The notes below the pieces were generated by a model. The model made no database searches, was not told where the DNA came from, and worked only from the letters and a program-made list of their open reading frames with translations. Both the position numbers and the translations under genes were made by a program. This document shows, piece after piece, positions 8,161 through 16,720 of a stretch of DNA of 64,000 nt (position 1 is its first letter; every line of letters starts with the position of its first letter). The DNA comes from Nocardiopsis dassonvillei_B (GTDB lineage Bacteria > Actinomycetota > Actinomycetes > Streptosporangiales > Streptosporangiaceae), in assembly GCF_964273065.1 (NCBI RefSeq), contig NZ_OZ186815.1, positions 248,001 to 312,000 of the forward strand, written 5' to 3'.

Positions 8161-8727
8161 TTGCTCTCGCTCACCGCACTCTTCCTGCAACTGGCCGTCG
8201 CCGGGGTCTTCCTCGCCTCCGGACTCGCCAAGATCGGCACCCGCGACAACGAGGCGACCTGGACGGTCCTGGCCGAACGCCTGCGCACGCCCGGCCTGCC
8301 CGTCCGCGCGGCCTCCGCCGCCCACATCGCCGCCGAGCTCGCGGTCGGTCTGGCCCTGCTGACCGGGACCTGGGCGCGGCTGCCCGCCCTCGCCGCGGCC
8401 ACCGCCCTGTTCGCCGCGTTCACCCTGCTGGCCCTGTACTCCGTGCGCGCCGACACCGCCGTCCCCTGCGCCTGCTTCGGCAAGGCCCGGTCCGACCTGG
8501 GACCGCCGCACGTGTGGCGCAACCTCGCCCTGACCTGCGCGGCCGCGGCCGGACTGGCGGGAGCGTGGGCCACCGCCGACGCGCCCCCCGCCTCCTGGGC
8601 GGAGACCGCCCTGGCCGCCGTCGCCGCCGCCGCCGTCACGGCCGTCACCTTCTACTTCGACGACCTGGTCGACCTCTTCGGCACCGGCGGCCGGACACGG
8701 GCCGACGCGCGACCCCACCGTTCCTGA
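8161..8727 (+). CDS. MauE/DoxX-like redox membrane protein
   Basis: A 188-residue protein with four hydrophobic segments, starting at TTG 8161. The PCACFG motif with Cys103 and Cys105 is the mark of MauE-type proteins, and FLASGLAK near the N-terminus matches the DoxX/MauE start. MauE works with MauD to form the disulfides of the methylamine dehydrogenase small subunit. Here no methylamine dehydrogenase gene is present; the likely client is the six-cysteine peptide encoded 70 bp upstream. It probably passes electrons or disulfides across the membrane for the redoxin encoded next. The acidic and basic C-terminal tail appears cytoplasmic. Confidence 0.8.
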   Translation: MLSLTALFLQLAVAGVFLASGLAKIGTRDNEATWTVLAERLRTPGLPVRAASAAHIAAELAVGLALLTGTWARLPALAAATALFAAFTLLALYSVRADTAVPCACFGKARSDLGPPHVWRNLALTCAAAAGLAGAWATADAPPASWAETALAAVAAAAVTAVTFYFDDLVDLFGTGGRTRADARPHRS

Positions 8728-8741
8728 ACCTGGAGACAACC

Positions 8742-9293
8742 GTGGCAATCCTCACCGCGGCGGTCGTGCTGCTGACCGCCCTGGCCCTGTTCAACCTGCT
8801 GCTGACCCTGGCACTCGTCCGCCGCCTGCGGAACCTGGAGGGGTCCCCCGCCGGCGGGGCCGGCGCACCGCCGGCCGACCTGGCGGACATCCCCGCCGGG
8901 ATGGAGGTCCCCGAGTTCACCGGCGTCAGCACCGCGGGGGAGACCGTCACCTCGTCGGGGCTGCGCGGCGGCATGGCCCTGTACGCCTTCCTCGACACCG
9001 GCTGCGGCTCGTGCAAGGACCAGCTGCGGCCGCTGGTGGACTTCGCACGCGAGGTCGGCCTGCCCCCCGAGCGGGTCATCGCCTTCGTCGGCGACCCCCG
9101 GGGCGACGCGGAGACCTACACCTCCGTCCTGGAGGGGCACACCACCGTGGTCATGCAGACCATCCACCACGAGGCCGGGCAGGCGTTCTCGCTCACCGGG
9201 ATCCCCGCCTTCGTCTTCGCCGACGCCACGGGCACGGTCGTGCGCTCGGCGGTGGCCGTCGAGGACCTGCGGACCGCGCTCGTGGGGGCCTGA
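8742..9293 (+). CDS. Membrane-anchored thioredoxin-fold protein (MauD/TlpA-like)
   Basis: A 183-residue protein starting at GTG 8742 behind GGAGA. One N-terminal transmembrane helix (about residues 2-26) anchors an extracytoplasmic thioredoxin domain. The redox site is CGSC (Cys88, Cys91), and a cis-Pro is present in LTGIPAFVF near residue 157. This is the layout of MauD and TlpA/ResA proteins. Adjacent to a MauE homologue, it probably makes or reshuffles disulfides in the neighbouring six-cysteine peptide. The CGSC centre is not the usual CxPC of oxidases, so direction of electron flow is open. Its stop codon overlaps the next start (TGATG). Confidence 0.85.
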   Translation: MAILTAAVVLLTALALFNLLLTLALVRRLRNLEGSPAGGAGAPPADLADIPAGMEVPEFTGVSTAGETVTSSGLRGGMALYAFLDTGCGSCKDQLRPLVDFAREVGLPPERVIAFVGDPRGDAETYTSVLEGHTTVVMQTIHHEAGQAFSLTGIPAFVFADATGTVVRSAVAVEDLRTALVGA

Positions 9294-11200
9294 TGGGCCG
9301 CTCCCGTGCCGACCGTCCCGACACGGGGGGACCGGGCCCGCGCGCCGCGTGCGCGCGGGCCCTGCGCTCCCTGGAGATCGCCTGGCGGGCGGCCCCCCGG
9401 TCGCTGACCGCCTACGCCCTGCTGAACGTCGTGACCGGGCTGCTGCCCGCGGCCGTCACCCTCCTCACCAAGTGGCTGCTGGACACCCTCCAGTTCGGCG
9501 GCCAGGCCCCGGGGGTGCCCGCCGCGCTGGCGGGCGAACCGGTCCGGGTGGTCGTGCTCCTGGGCGTGTGCACCCTCGCCACGGCCCTGTCCGGCCACCT
9601 GGCCACCTACCTGGGCGGACGCATCCGCCGCGGGGTCGGCCTGGTGGTGCAGCAGCGCCTCTACGCCAAGGTCGACCGGCTCGACGGGCTGCGCCGCTTC
9701 GAGGACCCGGCTTTCCTGGACCGGCTGCGCCTGGCACAGACCTCGGCGAGCTCGGCCCCGGAGGAGATCATCGAGTCCCTCTTCGGCATCGTCACGACCG
9801 CCCTGATGATCACCGGCTTCCTCGGCATCCTGGTGACGATCAGCCCGGTGGTCACCGCGGTCACGGTGCTGGCGGCCGTGCCCGCCCTGCTCGTCCAGCT
9901 CTCGCTCAACCGCCGCCGGGCCGGGATGATGTGGCGGATGAGCCCGCGCCTGCGCCGCCAGGTGTTCTACCGGGCGCTCATGGTGAACACGGCCGCGATC
10001 AAGGAGACGCGCCTGTTCGGGGCCGGCGGCTTCCTGCTCGGCCGGATGCGCGAGGAGACCGCCGAGGTCAACCGCGCGGAGGAGCGGGTGGACCGCAGGA
10101 CGGTGGCCGCCCACGCGCCGCTTTCCCTGCTGGGCGCCCTCGTCCCGGCGGGCGGGCTGGTGTGGATGGCGGGCGCCGCCATGCGCGGAGAGTTCACCAT
10201 CGGCGACGTGGCCGCCTTCGTGGCCGCCGTCGCCGGGGTGCAGAACGCCCTGGCGGGAACGGTGGAGACCCTCTCCCGCGCCTACCAGGCCCTGCTGCTC
10301 ATGGGCCACTACGACGACGTCATGGACACCCCCCCGGACCTGCCCGTGCCCGACTCCCCGCGCCCGATCGGGCCGCTGCGCACCGCCGTCCGCCTGGAGG
10401 ACGTGTGGTTCCGCTACACCGACGACGGGCCCTGGGTGCTGCGGGGCGTCTCCCTCACCGTCCCCGCCGGAGGGACCCTGGCGCTGGTGGGGCTCAACGG
10501 CGCGGGCAAGAGCACCCTCGTCAAACTCCTGTGCCGCATGTACGACCCCACGCGCGGGCGCGTGCTCTGGGACGGCGAGGACATCCGGGAGATGGAGGTG
10601 GCGGAACTGCGCGCGCGGATGAGCGCGGTGTTCCAGGACTTCATGTCCTACGACCTGCCGGTGCGGGAGAACATCGCGCTCGGCTCCCTGGAGCACCTCG
10701 GCGACGCCGACCGGATCCGCGGGGCGGCGCGCGAGGCGGGGGCGGACGGGTTCGTCACCGGGCTGCCCAGCGGGTACGACACCATGCTCTCCCGCGAGTT
10801 CTACCAGGGGGAGGAGGACGAGGAGTCCGGCGTCACCCTCTCCGGCGGCCAGTGGCAGCGGCTCGCCATCGCGCGTGCGCTCATGCGCCGGGGCCGGGAC
10901 CTGCTGATCGTGGACGAGCCGACCTCGGGCCTGGACCCCCAGGCCGAACGGGAGGTCCACGACCGGCTGCAGACCCTGCGCCGCGGGACGGCGACCGTCC
11001 TGGTGTCGCACCGCCTGGGCGCGATCCGCGAGGCGGACCGGATCGTGGTGCTCCAGGGCGGGCGGATCACCGAGCAGGGGCGGCACGAGGAGCTGATGGC
11101 GCTGGACGGGGAGTACGCCCGGCTGTTCGCCCTCCAGGCCGAGGGGTACACCGGGCAGGTCCCGCCCGCAGCCCCGCCCGCGGCGGAGGTGACCGCGTGA
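9293..11200 (+). CDS. ABC exporter, fused permease-ATPase half transporter
   Basis: A 635-residue half transporter. Residues about 20-340 hold a six-helix type IV exporter membrane domain; the ATPase follows. Walker A GLNGAGKST lies near residue 400, the signature LSGGQWQR near 520, and Walker B LLIVDEPTSGLD near 540, so it looks catalytically intact. There is no N-terminal C39 peptidase domain, unlike classical bacteriocin exporters, so leader removal must come from another enzyme; the S26 peptidase encoded directly after it (GTGA overlap) is the obvious candidate. It probably exports the six-cysteine peptide as a homodimer. Confidence 0.9.
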   Translation: MGRSRADRPDTGGPGPRAACARALRSLEIAWRAAPRSLTAYALLNVVTGLLPAAVTLLTKWLLDTLQFGGQAPGVPAALAGEPVRVVVLLGVCTLATALSGHLATYLGGRIRRGVGLVVQQRLYAKVDRLDGLRRFEDPAFLDRLRLAQTSASSAPEEIIESLFGIVTTALMITGFLGILVTISPVVTAVTVLAAVPALLVQLSLNRRRAGMMWRMSPRLRRQVFYRALMVNTAAIKETRLFGAGGFLLGRMREETAEVNRAEERVDRRTVAAHAPLSLLGALVPAGGLVWMAGAAMRGEFTIGDVAAFVAAVAGVQNALAGTVETLSRAYQALLLMGHYDDVMDTPPDLPVPDSPRPIGPLRTAVRLEDVWFRYTDDGPWVLRGVSLTVPAGGTLALVGLNGAGKSTLVKLLCRMYDPTRGRVLWDGEDIREMEVAELRARMSAVFQDFMSYDLPVRENIALGSLEHLGDADRIRGAAREAGADGFVTGLPSGYDTMLSREFYQGEEDEESGVTLSGGQWQRLAIARALMRRGRDLLIVDEPTSGLDPQAEREVHDRLQTLRRGTATVLVSHRLGAIREADRIVVLQGGRITEQGRHEELMALDGEYARLFALQAEGYTGQVPPAAPPAAEVTA

Positions 11201-11658
11201 CGTTGTGGCTCGCCGCGGTCCCGGCGGCCCTGCTGATGGCGCTGGCGGTGGTGCGCCTGCGCGGGGCCTACGTGGTCGTCACCGTGGACGGCCAGAGCAT
11301 GGCGCCCGCTCTCGCCGCGGGCGACCGGGTGCTGGTGCGGCGCGGGCGGCGCGGCCTGGAACGCGGCGCGGTGGTCGTGGTCGGGCGCCCGCGGGAGGGC
11401 ACCGGATGGCGGGAGGCGGCCCCGCCGGCACGCCGGGTCGCCGCAAGCGGCTGGTACATCAAACGCGTCGCCGCCACGGCGGGGGAGCGCTACCCCGCCG
11501 CCGTCGGCATCGACGGCACGGTCCCGGCCGGGCACCTGGCGCTGCTCGGCGACAACACCGGCAGCATCGACTCCCGCCACCACGGGCCCTGCCCCGAGCA
11601 CCAGGTGCTCGGTGTGGTGGTCCGGCGGCTGGCCCCGTCGCCGGGTGCCGGGACCTGA
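11197..11658 (+). CDS. Small S26 family signal peptidase
   Basis: A 153-residue membrane-bound peptidase. It has one N-terminal hydrophobic helix (residues 2-20), then the catalytic Ser34 in GQSMAP and the Lys89 general base in YIKRVAA. The GDNTGSIDSRHHGP segment matches the conserved box E of type I signal peptidases. The GTG at 11197 overlaps the transporter stop codon and has GGAGG 8 nt upstream. It is shorter than a housekeeping LepB, as is usual for dedicated enzymes. S26 enzymes cut after A-x-A, which is exactly what the peptide leader ends with (Ala22-Lys23-Ala24). I infer that it trims the exported peptide. Confidence 0.88.
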   Translation: MTLWLAAVPAALLMALAVVRLRGAYVVVTVDGQSMAPALAAGDRVLVRRGRRGLERGAVVVVGRPREGTGWREAAPPARRVAASGWYIKRVAATAGERYPAAVGIDGTVPAGHLALLGDNTGSIDSRHHGPCPEHQVLGVVVRRLAPSPGAGT

Positions 11659-11717
11659 CCGCGGAGCCCGCGCGCGGACGCCACCGCGGCGGGCCCCGGC
11701 CGCGGTCCGACACCGCG

Positions 11718-11750
11718 GTCGGCCCGCGCCCCGTTCCGGCGCGGGCCGAC
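11718..11750. terminator. Strong convergent terminator
   Basis: A perfect 13-bp stem (11718-11730 with 11738-11750, 7-nt loop) sits between the S26 peptidase gene and the convergent FtsX-like permease gene, whose stop is at 11754. It can stop transcription from both sides. Confidence 0.65.
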
Positions 11751-11753
11751 CGC

Positions 11754-14690
11754 TCAGTCGATGGGGCGGCGGGTGATCCGCCGCGGCGGACGCCCGGCCA
11801 GGGTCGCCGCCGCCAGCCCGGCCGCGACCACCGCCAGCGCCAGCACCGCCTGCACACCCCACAGCGGGACGGTGTCCAGCCAGGCCCCGTCCACATGGAG
11901 CGAGCGGTTCCACGCCACCCGGTACACGCCCAGGCAGATCCCGGCCGCCAGTCCCAGGGGCAGCCCCGCGGCCAGCACCACCACGGCCTGCGTGAACGCG
12001 AACCGGCGCAGGAACGCCGGGGCCGCGCCGACCGCGTGCATGGTGGCGAAGTCCCGGTGCGACTGCGTGCGGGCCAGCAGCAGGGAGATCGCCGCCGCGG
12101 CCACCGCCAGGGCGGCCAGCAGGGCGATGGGGACCAGTGCCTCGTCGTGCCCCCACGGGTGGCGGTGGACGGGTTCCGCGACCCACACCAGGGAGGTGCG
12201 CCCCTCGATGATCTTCCTGGCCCGGTCCAGCTCGCCGTGGGTCAGCTCCCGGGACAGGACCGGGTACTCGGCGATGTACTGGAGCCCGGTGATCTCCAGG
12301 TCCCGCGCCGTCTCCGGGGAGAGCGCGATCCTGGGGGCGAACCCCCGCAGGAACACCCCGGGCAGCTCCTCGACCCGCTCGGCGCTGTGCTCCTCCGGGA
12401 TCGGCTCGGAGGAGAGGGCGACGCGGACCGTGCCCTCCTCGGACAGCACGGCCGCGCTGTTGACGACCACGCCCCCGGCGTCGAGGACCTCCGCCGCCTC
12501 CTGTGCCCCGGGCAGTCCCGAGGCGCGCAGGGCGTCGCCCGTCATGACGAAGCCGTCCGAACCGCCCCACCAGGCGGTGGACATCCCCGGGCTGTAGGCC
12601 TGCTCCCAGCCGGTGCAGACCAGCGGCGCGCCGACCTCGACCGACGAGGCCGTGTCGGGGTGGCGGTCCGGCGGGCAGGCGCGGCCCTCCGGTGCCAGGG
12701 GACCGAAGTACACGGCCTCCGCCCCCTCCGATGCCTGCGGCGAACGGACCGGCTCGTGGCCGACCACGGGCAGCTCCTCGGCGAGCGCGTCGATCGCGTC
12801 GGTGATGACCAGCCGGTCGAACTCCTCGCCCACCGGTACCCGGGCCCCCAGGATCAGCCGCCCGCCCGCGACCGCCTCACCTGTGCGGTCCTTCTCGTTC
12901 GCCGTCGTGGAACCGGCCATGACCACCAGGTAGGAGGCCGCGCACACCGTGACCAGGACCGCGAGGGCGGCCGGCAGGAACCGGGACCGGTGGTCGGCGG
13001 CGTCGCGCAGGGCCAGGCGCGGCACCGGCGGCAGGCGGCCGGCGAACCGGGCCCCCACCGCGGTGACGGACCGCACGCACAGCATCAGCCCCGCCACCGC
13101 GAACCCCAGGGTGAGCACCAGCAGTACCACGACCGGCCCCGCCCCCGGGGGAGGCCCCGTCGGCGCCAGGTGCTCCGGGCGCTCCGGCACCGGCAGCGCC
13201 AGGCCCGCCGCCCCCGACGCGACCGCGGCGGCCAGCAGCAGCGGTCCCGCCGCCGACAGCAGGCGGATCCCGGGCCGGTCCGCCCCGCGGCGCCGCCGCG
13301 GCGGCCGGTCCTTGAGCGCCTCCACCGGCTGCACGCGCGCCGCGGTCCGGGCCGGGACCAGGGTGGAGACCACCCCCAGCAGCACCGCCACCCCGATCGC
13401 CGCCGGGAACACCCACCAGGGGAACCGCAGTGCCGGGTCCACCACCCCCGCCTGGGCTCCGCCCATCCGCTCCAGGACCAGGTCGGCGGCCAGCGCCGCT
13501 CCCACCCCCAGTCCGGCGCCCAGCACGCCGCCCGCCAGGCCGACCACCAGTCCCTGCGCGGTGATGATCCGCCGCAGGTCCGCCCCGGTCGCCCCGGTCG
13601 CCGCTGCCAGCCCCAGGGTGCGGCGGGCCTGGTCCGTGGACACGGCGAACGCCGGGGTGACCAGGAACAGCACCAGCATCGAGCCGAGCACGGCGGTGAG
13701 GAGCACCGTGACGATCCGCAGCAGCAGCGCCGCCGGGTCGACGGGTACCGGGTACAGCTCGTCCGGCCCCGGGTAGCCGTCGGTGAGCACGTGCCGGGAC
13801 ACCGCGAACGCCTGGAGCGGGTTGATCGCCCTGGCCTGGTCCCAGGTCACGGGCGCGTCGCCGACGACGAGCCAGCGCCGGTCGATCCCCGTCGGGTCGG
13901 CCTCGGCCAGCCGGGAGATCCAGGTGTCGTGCGCCCAGGCCCGGGGTTCGCCGTCGGCGACGATCCCGGACACGCGGTAGGCGCGCTGGGAGTCCTGCAC
14001 CGCGTCGCCGATCCGCCCGTCCGTGCTGTACCAGCCGTTGAACGGCGGGGCGACGAGGGTGAGCGTGTCGCCCACCCCGAGTCCCAGGCGGTCGGCGAGC
14101 GCGGAGGTGACCACCGCCTCGGCCGCGTCCGCGGGGGCGTCCCCCTCGGCGGGTTCGGGCAGCAGCAGGCCCAGTGCCTCGCCTCCCGCCTCGGTCATCC
14201 GGGCCGTGGCCACCCCGGCCGGGTCGAGGCCCTCCACCACCCGGGCGCCCGCCGCGGTCTCCTCGCCCGGGGCCAGGTCGGTCCCCGTGGTGGCCAGCAG
14301 CTCGGGGGAGTTCCAGTAGGGGAGCAGCCGGTTCTCCTCGGGCAGGTGCGCGGCCACCTCCTCCGCCGAGGCGGGCATCTGCCCGGTGTCGTCCACCCAC
14401 GGGCCCGGCGCGCCCTCGGGCAGCTGCGGGAACGGCTGCCCCGTGCGGGGGACGGCGGTGGCGGTGACGACCGCCTGCACCCCGTCAGGGATCCCCGCCA
14501 GTGCCGCCTCGCGGGCGGGCGGGCCGGACTGCGTCAGCCCGGTGCCCGCGATGAGGGCGGCCACCGGCAGGGCCACCATGAGCGAGGCCAGGGCCGTGCG
14601 CGCGCGGTGGCGGGCCGCGTCCCGGGCGGCCAGCCGCAGTGCGGGACGCCTCCGGTTCCAGGCCTCCGCGGCGTTGGCGAAGGCGTTCAC
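11754..14690 (-). CDS. FtsX-like ABC transporter permease (two repeats)
   Basis: A 978-residue permease of the MacB/FtsX superfamily with the usual duplicated plan: one N-terminal helix after a basic stretch, a large outer domain, three helices near residues 340-460, then helices near 500 and a second outer domain and three C-terminal helices. Such permeases work with a LolD/MacB-type ATPase in export, lipid handling or peptide sensing. The GTG at 14690 overlaps the end of the ATPase gene (GTGA), so the pair is translationally coupled. Substrate is unknown; PadR-controlled ABC operons of this type often respond to antimicrobials or peptides. Confidence 0.88.
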   Translation of the reverse strand: MNAFANAAEAWNRRRPALRLAARDAARHRARTALASLMVALPVAALIAGTGLTQSGPPAREAALAGIPDGVQAVVTATAVPRTGQPFPQLPEGAPGPWVDDTGQMPASAEEVAAHLPEENRLLPYWNSPELLATTGTDLAPGEETAAGARVVEGLDPAGVATARMTEAGGEALGLLLPEPAEGDAPADAAEAVVTSALADRLGLGVGDTLTLVAPPFNGWYSTDGRIGDAVQDSQRAYRVSGIVADGEPRAWAHDTWISRLAEADPTGIDRRWLVVGDAPVTWDQARAINPLQAFAVSRHVLTDGYPGPDELYPVPVDPAALLLRIVTVLLTAVLGSMLVLFLVTPAFAVSTDQARRTLGLAAATGATGADLRRIITAQGLVVGLAGGVLGAGLGVGAALAADLVLERMGGAQAGVVDPALRFPWWVFPAAIGVAVLLGVVSTLVPARTAARVQPVEALKDRPPRRRRGADRPGIRLLSAAGPLLLAAAVASGAAGLALPVPERPEHLAPTGPPPGAGPVVVLLVLTLGFAVAGLMLCVRSVTAVGARFAGRLPPVPRLALRDAADHRSRFLPAALAVLVTVCAASYLVVMAGSTTANEKDRTGEAVAGGRLILGARVPVGEEFDRLVITDAIDALAEELPVVGHEPVRSPQASEGAEAVYFGPLAPEGRACPPDRHPDTASSVEVGAPLVCTGWEQAYSPGMSTAWWGGSDGFVMTGDALRASGLPGAQEAAEVLDAGGVVVNSAAVLSEEGTVRVALSSEPIPEEHSAERVEELPGVFLRGFAPRIALSPETARDLEITGLQYIAEYPVLSRELTHGELDRARKIIEGRTSLVWVAEPVHRHPWGHDEALVPIALLAALAVAAAAISLLLARTQSHRDFATMHAVGAAPAFLRRFAFTQAVVVLAAGLPLGLAAGICLGVYRVAWNRSLHVDGAWLDTVPLWGVQAVLALAVVAAGLAAATLAGRPPRRITRRPID

Positions 14691-15454
14691 GAGGCGGCAC
14701 CCCCGAGCAGGTCGGCGGCGTCGGAGGGGCCGGTCTCGTCGATGATCCGGCCGTCGCGCAGGAAGACGGTCCGGTCCGCCCAGGCCGCGAACCGGGCCTC
14801 GTGGGTGACCATCAGCACCGCGGCGCCGCCGTCGGCCCGCTCGCGCAGCAGCCGCAGCACGGCCGTGCCGGTCGCGGAGTCCAGCGCACCCGTCGGCTCG
14901 TCGGCGAGCAGCAGGCGGCGCGGGCCCACCAGGGCGCGGGCGATCGCCACGCGCTGGGCCTGGCCGCCCGACATGTCCTCCGGCCTGCGGTCGGCGAGGT
15001 CGCCCACGCCCACCTCGGCCAGGGCCTCCAGCGCCGCGCGCCGGGCCCGGCGCGCGGACAGCCCGTCCAGCTCCAGGGGGAACGCGACGTTCTCGGCCGC
15101 GGTCAGTGCCGGCAGCAGGTTGAAGTCCTGGAACACGTACCCGACCGAGCGGCGCCGCACCACCGCCCGGCCGGCGGCCGTCAGGGTCCCCAGGTCGACG
15201 CCCTGGACCAGGACCCGGCCCGCGGTCGGCGCGTCCAGGCCGCCGGCCAGGTTGAGCAGGGTGGACTTGCCCGACCCGGAGGGGCCCATGACGGCGACGA
15301 ACTCACCCGGTTCCAGGACCAGGTCGGCGTCCGCCAGGGCGGTCACGCGCCGGGCGTCCTCCCCGTGCGCGCGGGTCACCCCGGCCAGCACCAGCGCGGG
15401 CGCGGGGGAGGGCGGGGCGGCGGGGGCACCGGGGGCGGGAAGGGGCAGGCTCAT
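14687..15454 (-). CDS. ABC transporter ATP-binding protein (MacB/LolD type)
   Basis: A 255-residue ATPase with intact motifs: Walker A GPSGSGKST near residue 58, Q-loop in YVFQDFNLLP, signature MSGGQAQR near 160, and Walker B LLLADEPTGALDS near 180. The DEPTGALD form and FQDFNLLP are typical of MacB/LolD ATPases that pair with FtsX-like permeases. An N-terminal Pro/Ala-rich stretch of about 20 residues precedes the fold. It overlaps the PadR gene upstream (ATGA, 15451-15454) and the permease gene downstream, forming a tight three-gene operon. Confidence 0.92.
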   Translation of the reverse strand: MSLPLPAPGAPAAPPSPAPALVLAGVTRAHGEDARRVTALADADLVLEPGEFVAVMGPSGSGKSTLLNLAGGLDAPTAGRVLVQGVDLGTLTAAGRAVVRRRSVGYVFQDFNLLPALTAAENVAFPLELDGLSARRARRAALEALAEVGVGDLADRRPEDMSGGQAQRVAIARALVGPRRLLLADEPTGALDSATGTAVLRLLRERADGGAAVLMVTHEARFAAWADRTVFLRDGRIIDETGPSDAADLLGGAAS

Positions 15455-16029
15455 CGGTTCGCCTCCGAGTGCTCGTCGGCGGAGACGGCGGGAGCTGCGG
15501 GAGCGGTGGGCAGGGCCGCGCCCGCGCGGGCCACCTCGCCCTCCACCGCGTCCAGCCAGCGCAGTTCGGCCTCGGTCGCGAAGATGTGGTGGTCCAGGAC
15601 CAGGCGCGCGGTCAGGTCGCCCGGTCCGACCGCGCGCCTGGCGCGGGTGACGTCGTGCAGCAGACGCTGCATCGCCGAGCGCTGCCGCTGCACCAGCGCC
15701 GCCACGTCCACGCCCGGGACGACGACCGCCAGGGCGAGTTTGACCATCAGCTCGTCGCGGCCCTGGTTCCTGCGCGACACCGGGCTGAGCCACCAGCGGC
15801 CGAGCTCCTCGCGGCCGGAGGCGGTCAGGTGCCAGGGGGCGGCCGCGGCGTCCTCCCCGGCCCCGCGCTCCACCAGGCCGTCGCGTTCCAGGCGGCCCAG
15901 GGTGGTGGACACCTGGCCGATGTTGAGCGGCCAGCTCTGGCCGGTGGTGAGGTCGAAGTCCTTCTTGAGCTGGTAGGTGGTGGCGGGGCCGCGGGAGAGC
16001 AGCGCCAGGAGCCCGAATTTCACCGGCAC
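15451..16029 (-). CDS. PadR family transcriptional regulator
   Basis: A 192-residue PadR protein. Residues 1-80 form the winged helix with the conserved opening KFGLLALLSRGPATTYQL; the rest is the helical Vir C-terminal dimerisation region. The start is GTG at 16029 with GGAGG 5 nt upstream. It heads an operon with an ABC ATPase and permease and most likely represses it, as PadR repressors with ABC exporters usually do. A palindrome and -10 lie upstream (16073-16096), giving a ready autoregulatory site. The ligand is unknown. Confidence 0.88.
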   Translation of the reverse strand: MPVKFGLLALLSRGPATTYQLKKDFDLTTGQSWPLNIGQVSTTLGRLERDGLVERGAGEDAAAAPWHLTASGREELGRWWLSPVSRRNQGRDELMVKLALAVVVPGVDVAALVQRQRSAMQRLLHDVTRARRAVGPGDLTARLVLDHHIFATEAELRWLDAVEGEVARAGAALPTAPAAPAVSADEHSEANR

Positions 16030-16072
16030 GGAAGCCTCCGGAGTTCGTCGCAGGGGAACGTCTGATTACCGA

Positions 16073-16096
16073 GTAACCAGTTACCGGATAACTATA
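16073..16096 (-). promoter_or_regulatory. PadR operon promoter and operator
   Basis: On the minus strand a TATAGT -10 (16091-16096) is followed downstream by the palindrome GTAACCAGTTAC (16073-16084). TTACCG also recurs at the flanks. A dyad just past the -10, in front of a PadR gene, is the expected place for autorepression. Confidence 0.6.
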
Positions 16097-16497
16097 AACA
16101 GTGCGGACCGGTGCCGTGGACCGCGGGGGCCCTCCGGGCGGCCGGAGGGCCCCTCGGCCTCAGTGGCGGCGCAGGGTGGACCAGAAGGTGGGAACGGGAT
16201 CGGTGCCGGGGCGGTGTCGACCAGGTCCCAGCCGGAGAACCGCGCGCGCGGCTCCTCGTGCTCACCCCGGCCGGCGGATCGTCGAAGGCGCCGGGTGCTT
16301 CCAGGACCTGTTCTTCGGATGCCGTCCTGTTCCGCGGGGGTGTGTGAGGCGTCGGCGGGGTTCTGGGGGCCCGGAGGGGTGTCCGGGGAACGGGGATGTT
16401 CCCGTGGGGCCGGGGGTTCCCGCCCTCCGGGGGCGCCGAACGCGGAGCGGAGGTCCAAAAGAACACGGCCCAGCCGAACATCGGCGGCGGCGCGCCG
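16097..16497. other. Gene-poor stretch before the TetR remnant
   Basis: About 400 bp with no supportable gene. Reading frames are short and compositionally random, and the region joins a decayed TetR tail, so it probably holds degraded coding DNA. No operator beyond the PadR promoter was seen. Confidence 0.35.
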
Positions 16498-16707
16498 GGC
16501 GCGGCGCTGGCGGACAAGCCCGGCCTGCGCCCCGGCGTCACCGCGGAGGCGGCCGCGGACCTGCTCTTCGGCCTGCTCGGCCCGCAGCTGTACCTGCTCT
16601 TCGTGCGCGACCGGGGCTGGACGCCGGACCGCTGGCAGGACCGGGTCCTGGCCACGCTGACCGCCCGGCTGTGCACCGCCCCCGACACGGGGGCGGCCTC
16701 GTCCTGA
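16498..16707 (+). pseudogene. Remnant of a TetR family regulator (C-terminal end only)
   Basis: About 65 residues in one frame match the far C-terminus of TetR regulators: a stretch reading GLRPGVTAEAAADLLFGL, then ELY/QLYLLFVRDRGWTPDRW-like text and a final LTARLC. No TetR DNA-binding helix-turn-helix is found upstream in any frame. The fragment ends 13 bp before an intact TetR gene on the opposite strand. I read it as the leftover of a deleted regulator gene. Confidence 0.55.
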
Positions 16708-16720
16708 GACGCCGCGGGTC

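Noticed and set aside
8161..9293. Methylamine dehydrogenase cluster
   Set aside because: MauE- and MauD-like genes are present but no structural subunits, amicyanin or MauG.
9293..11200. C39 (double-glycine) peptidase exporter
   Set aside because: The chain begins directly with membrane helices; no N-terminal C39 Cys/His domain, and the peptide leader has no double-Gly.
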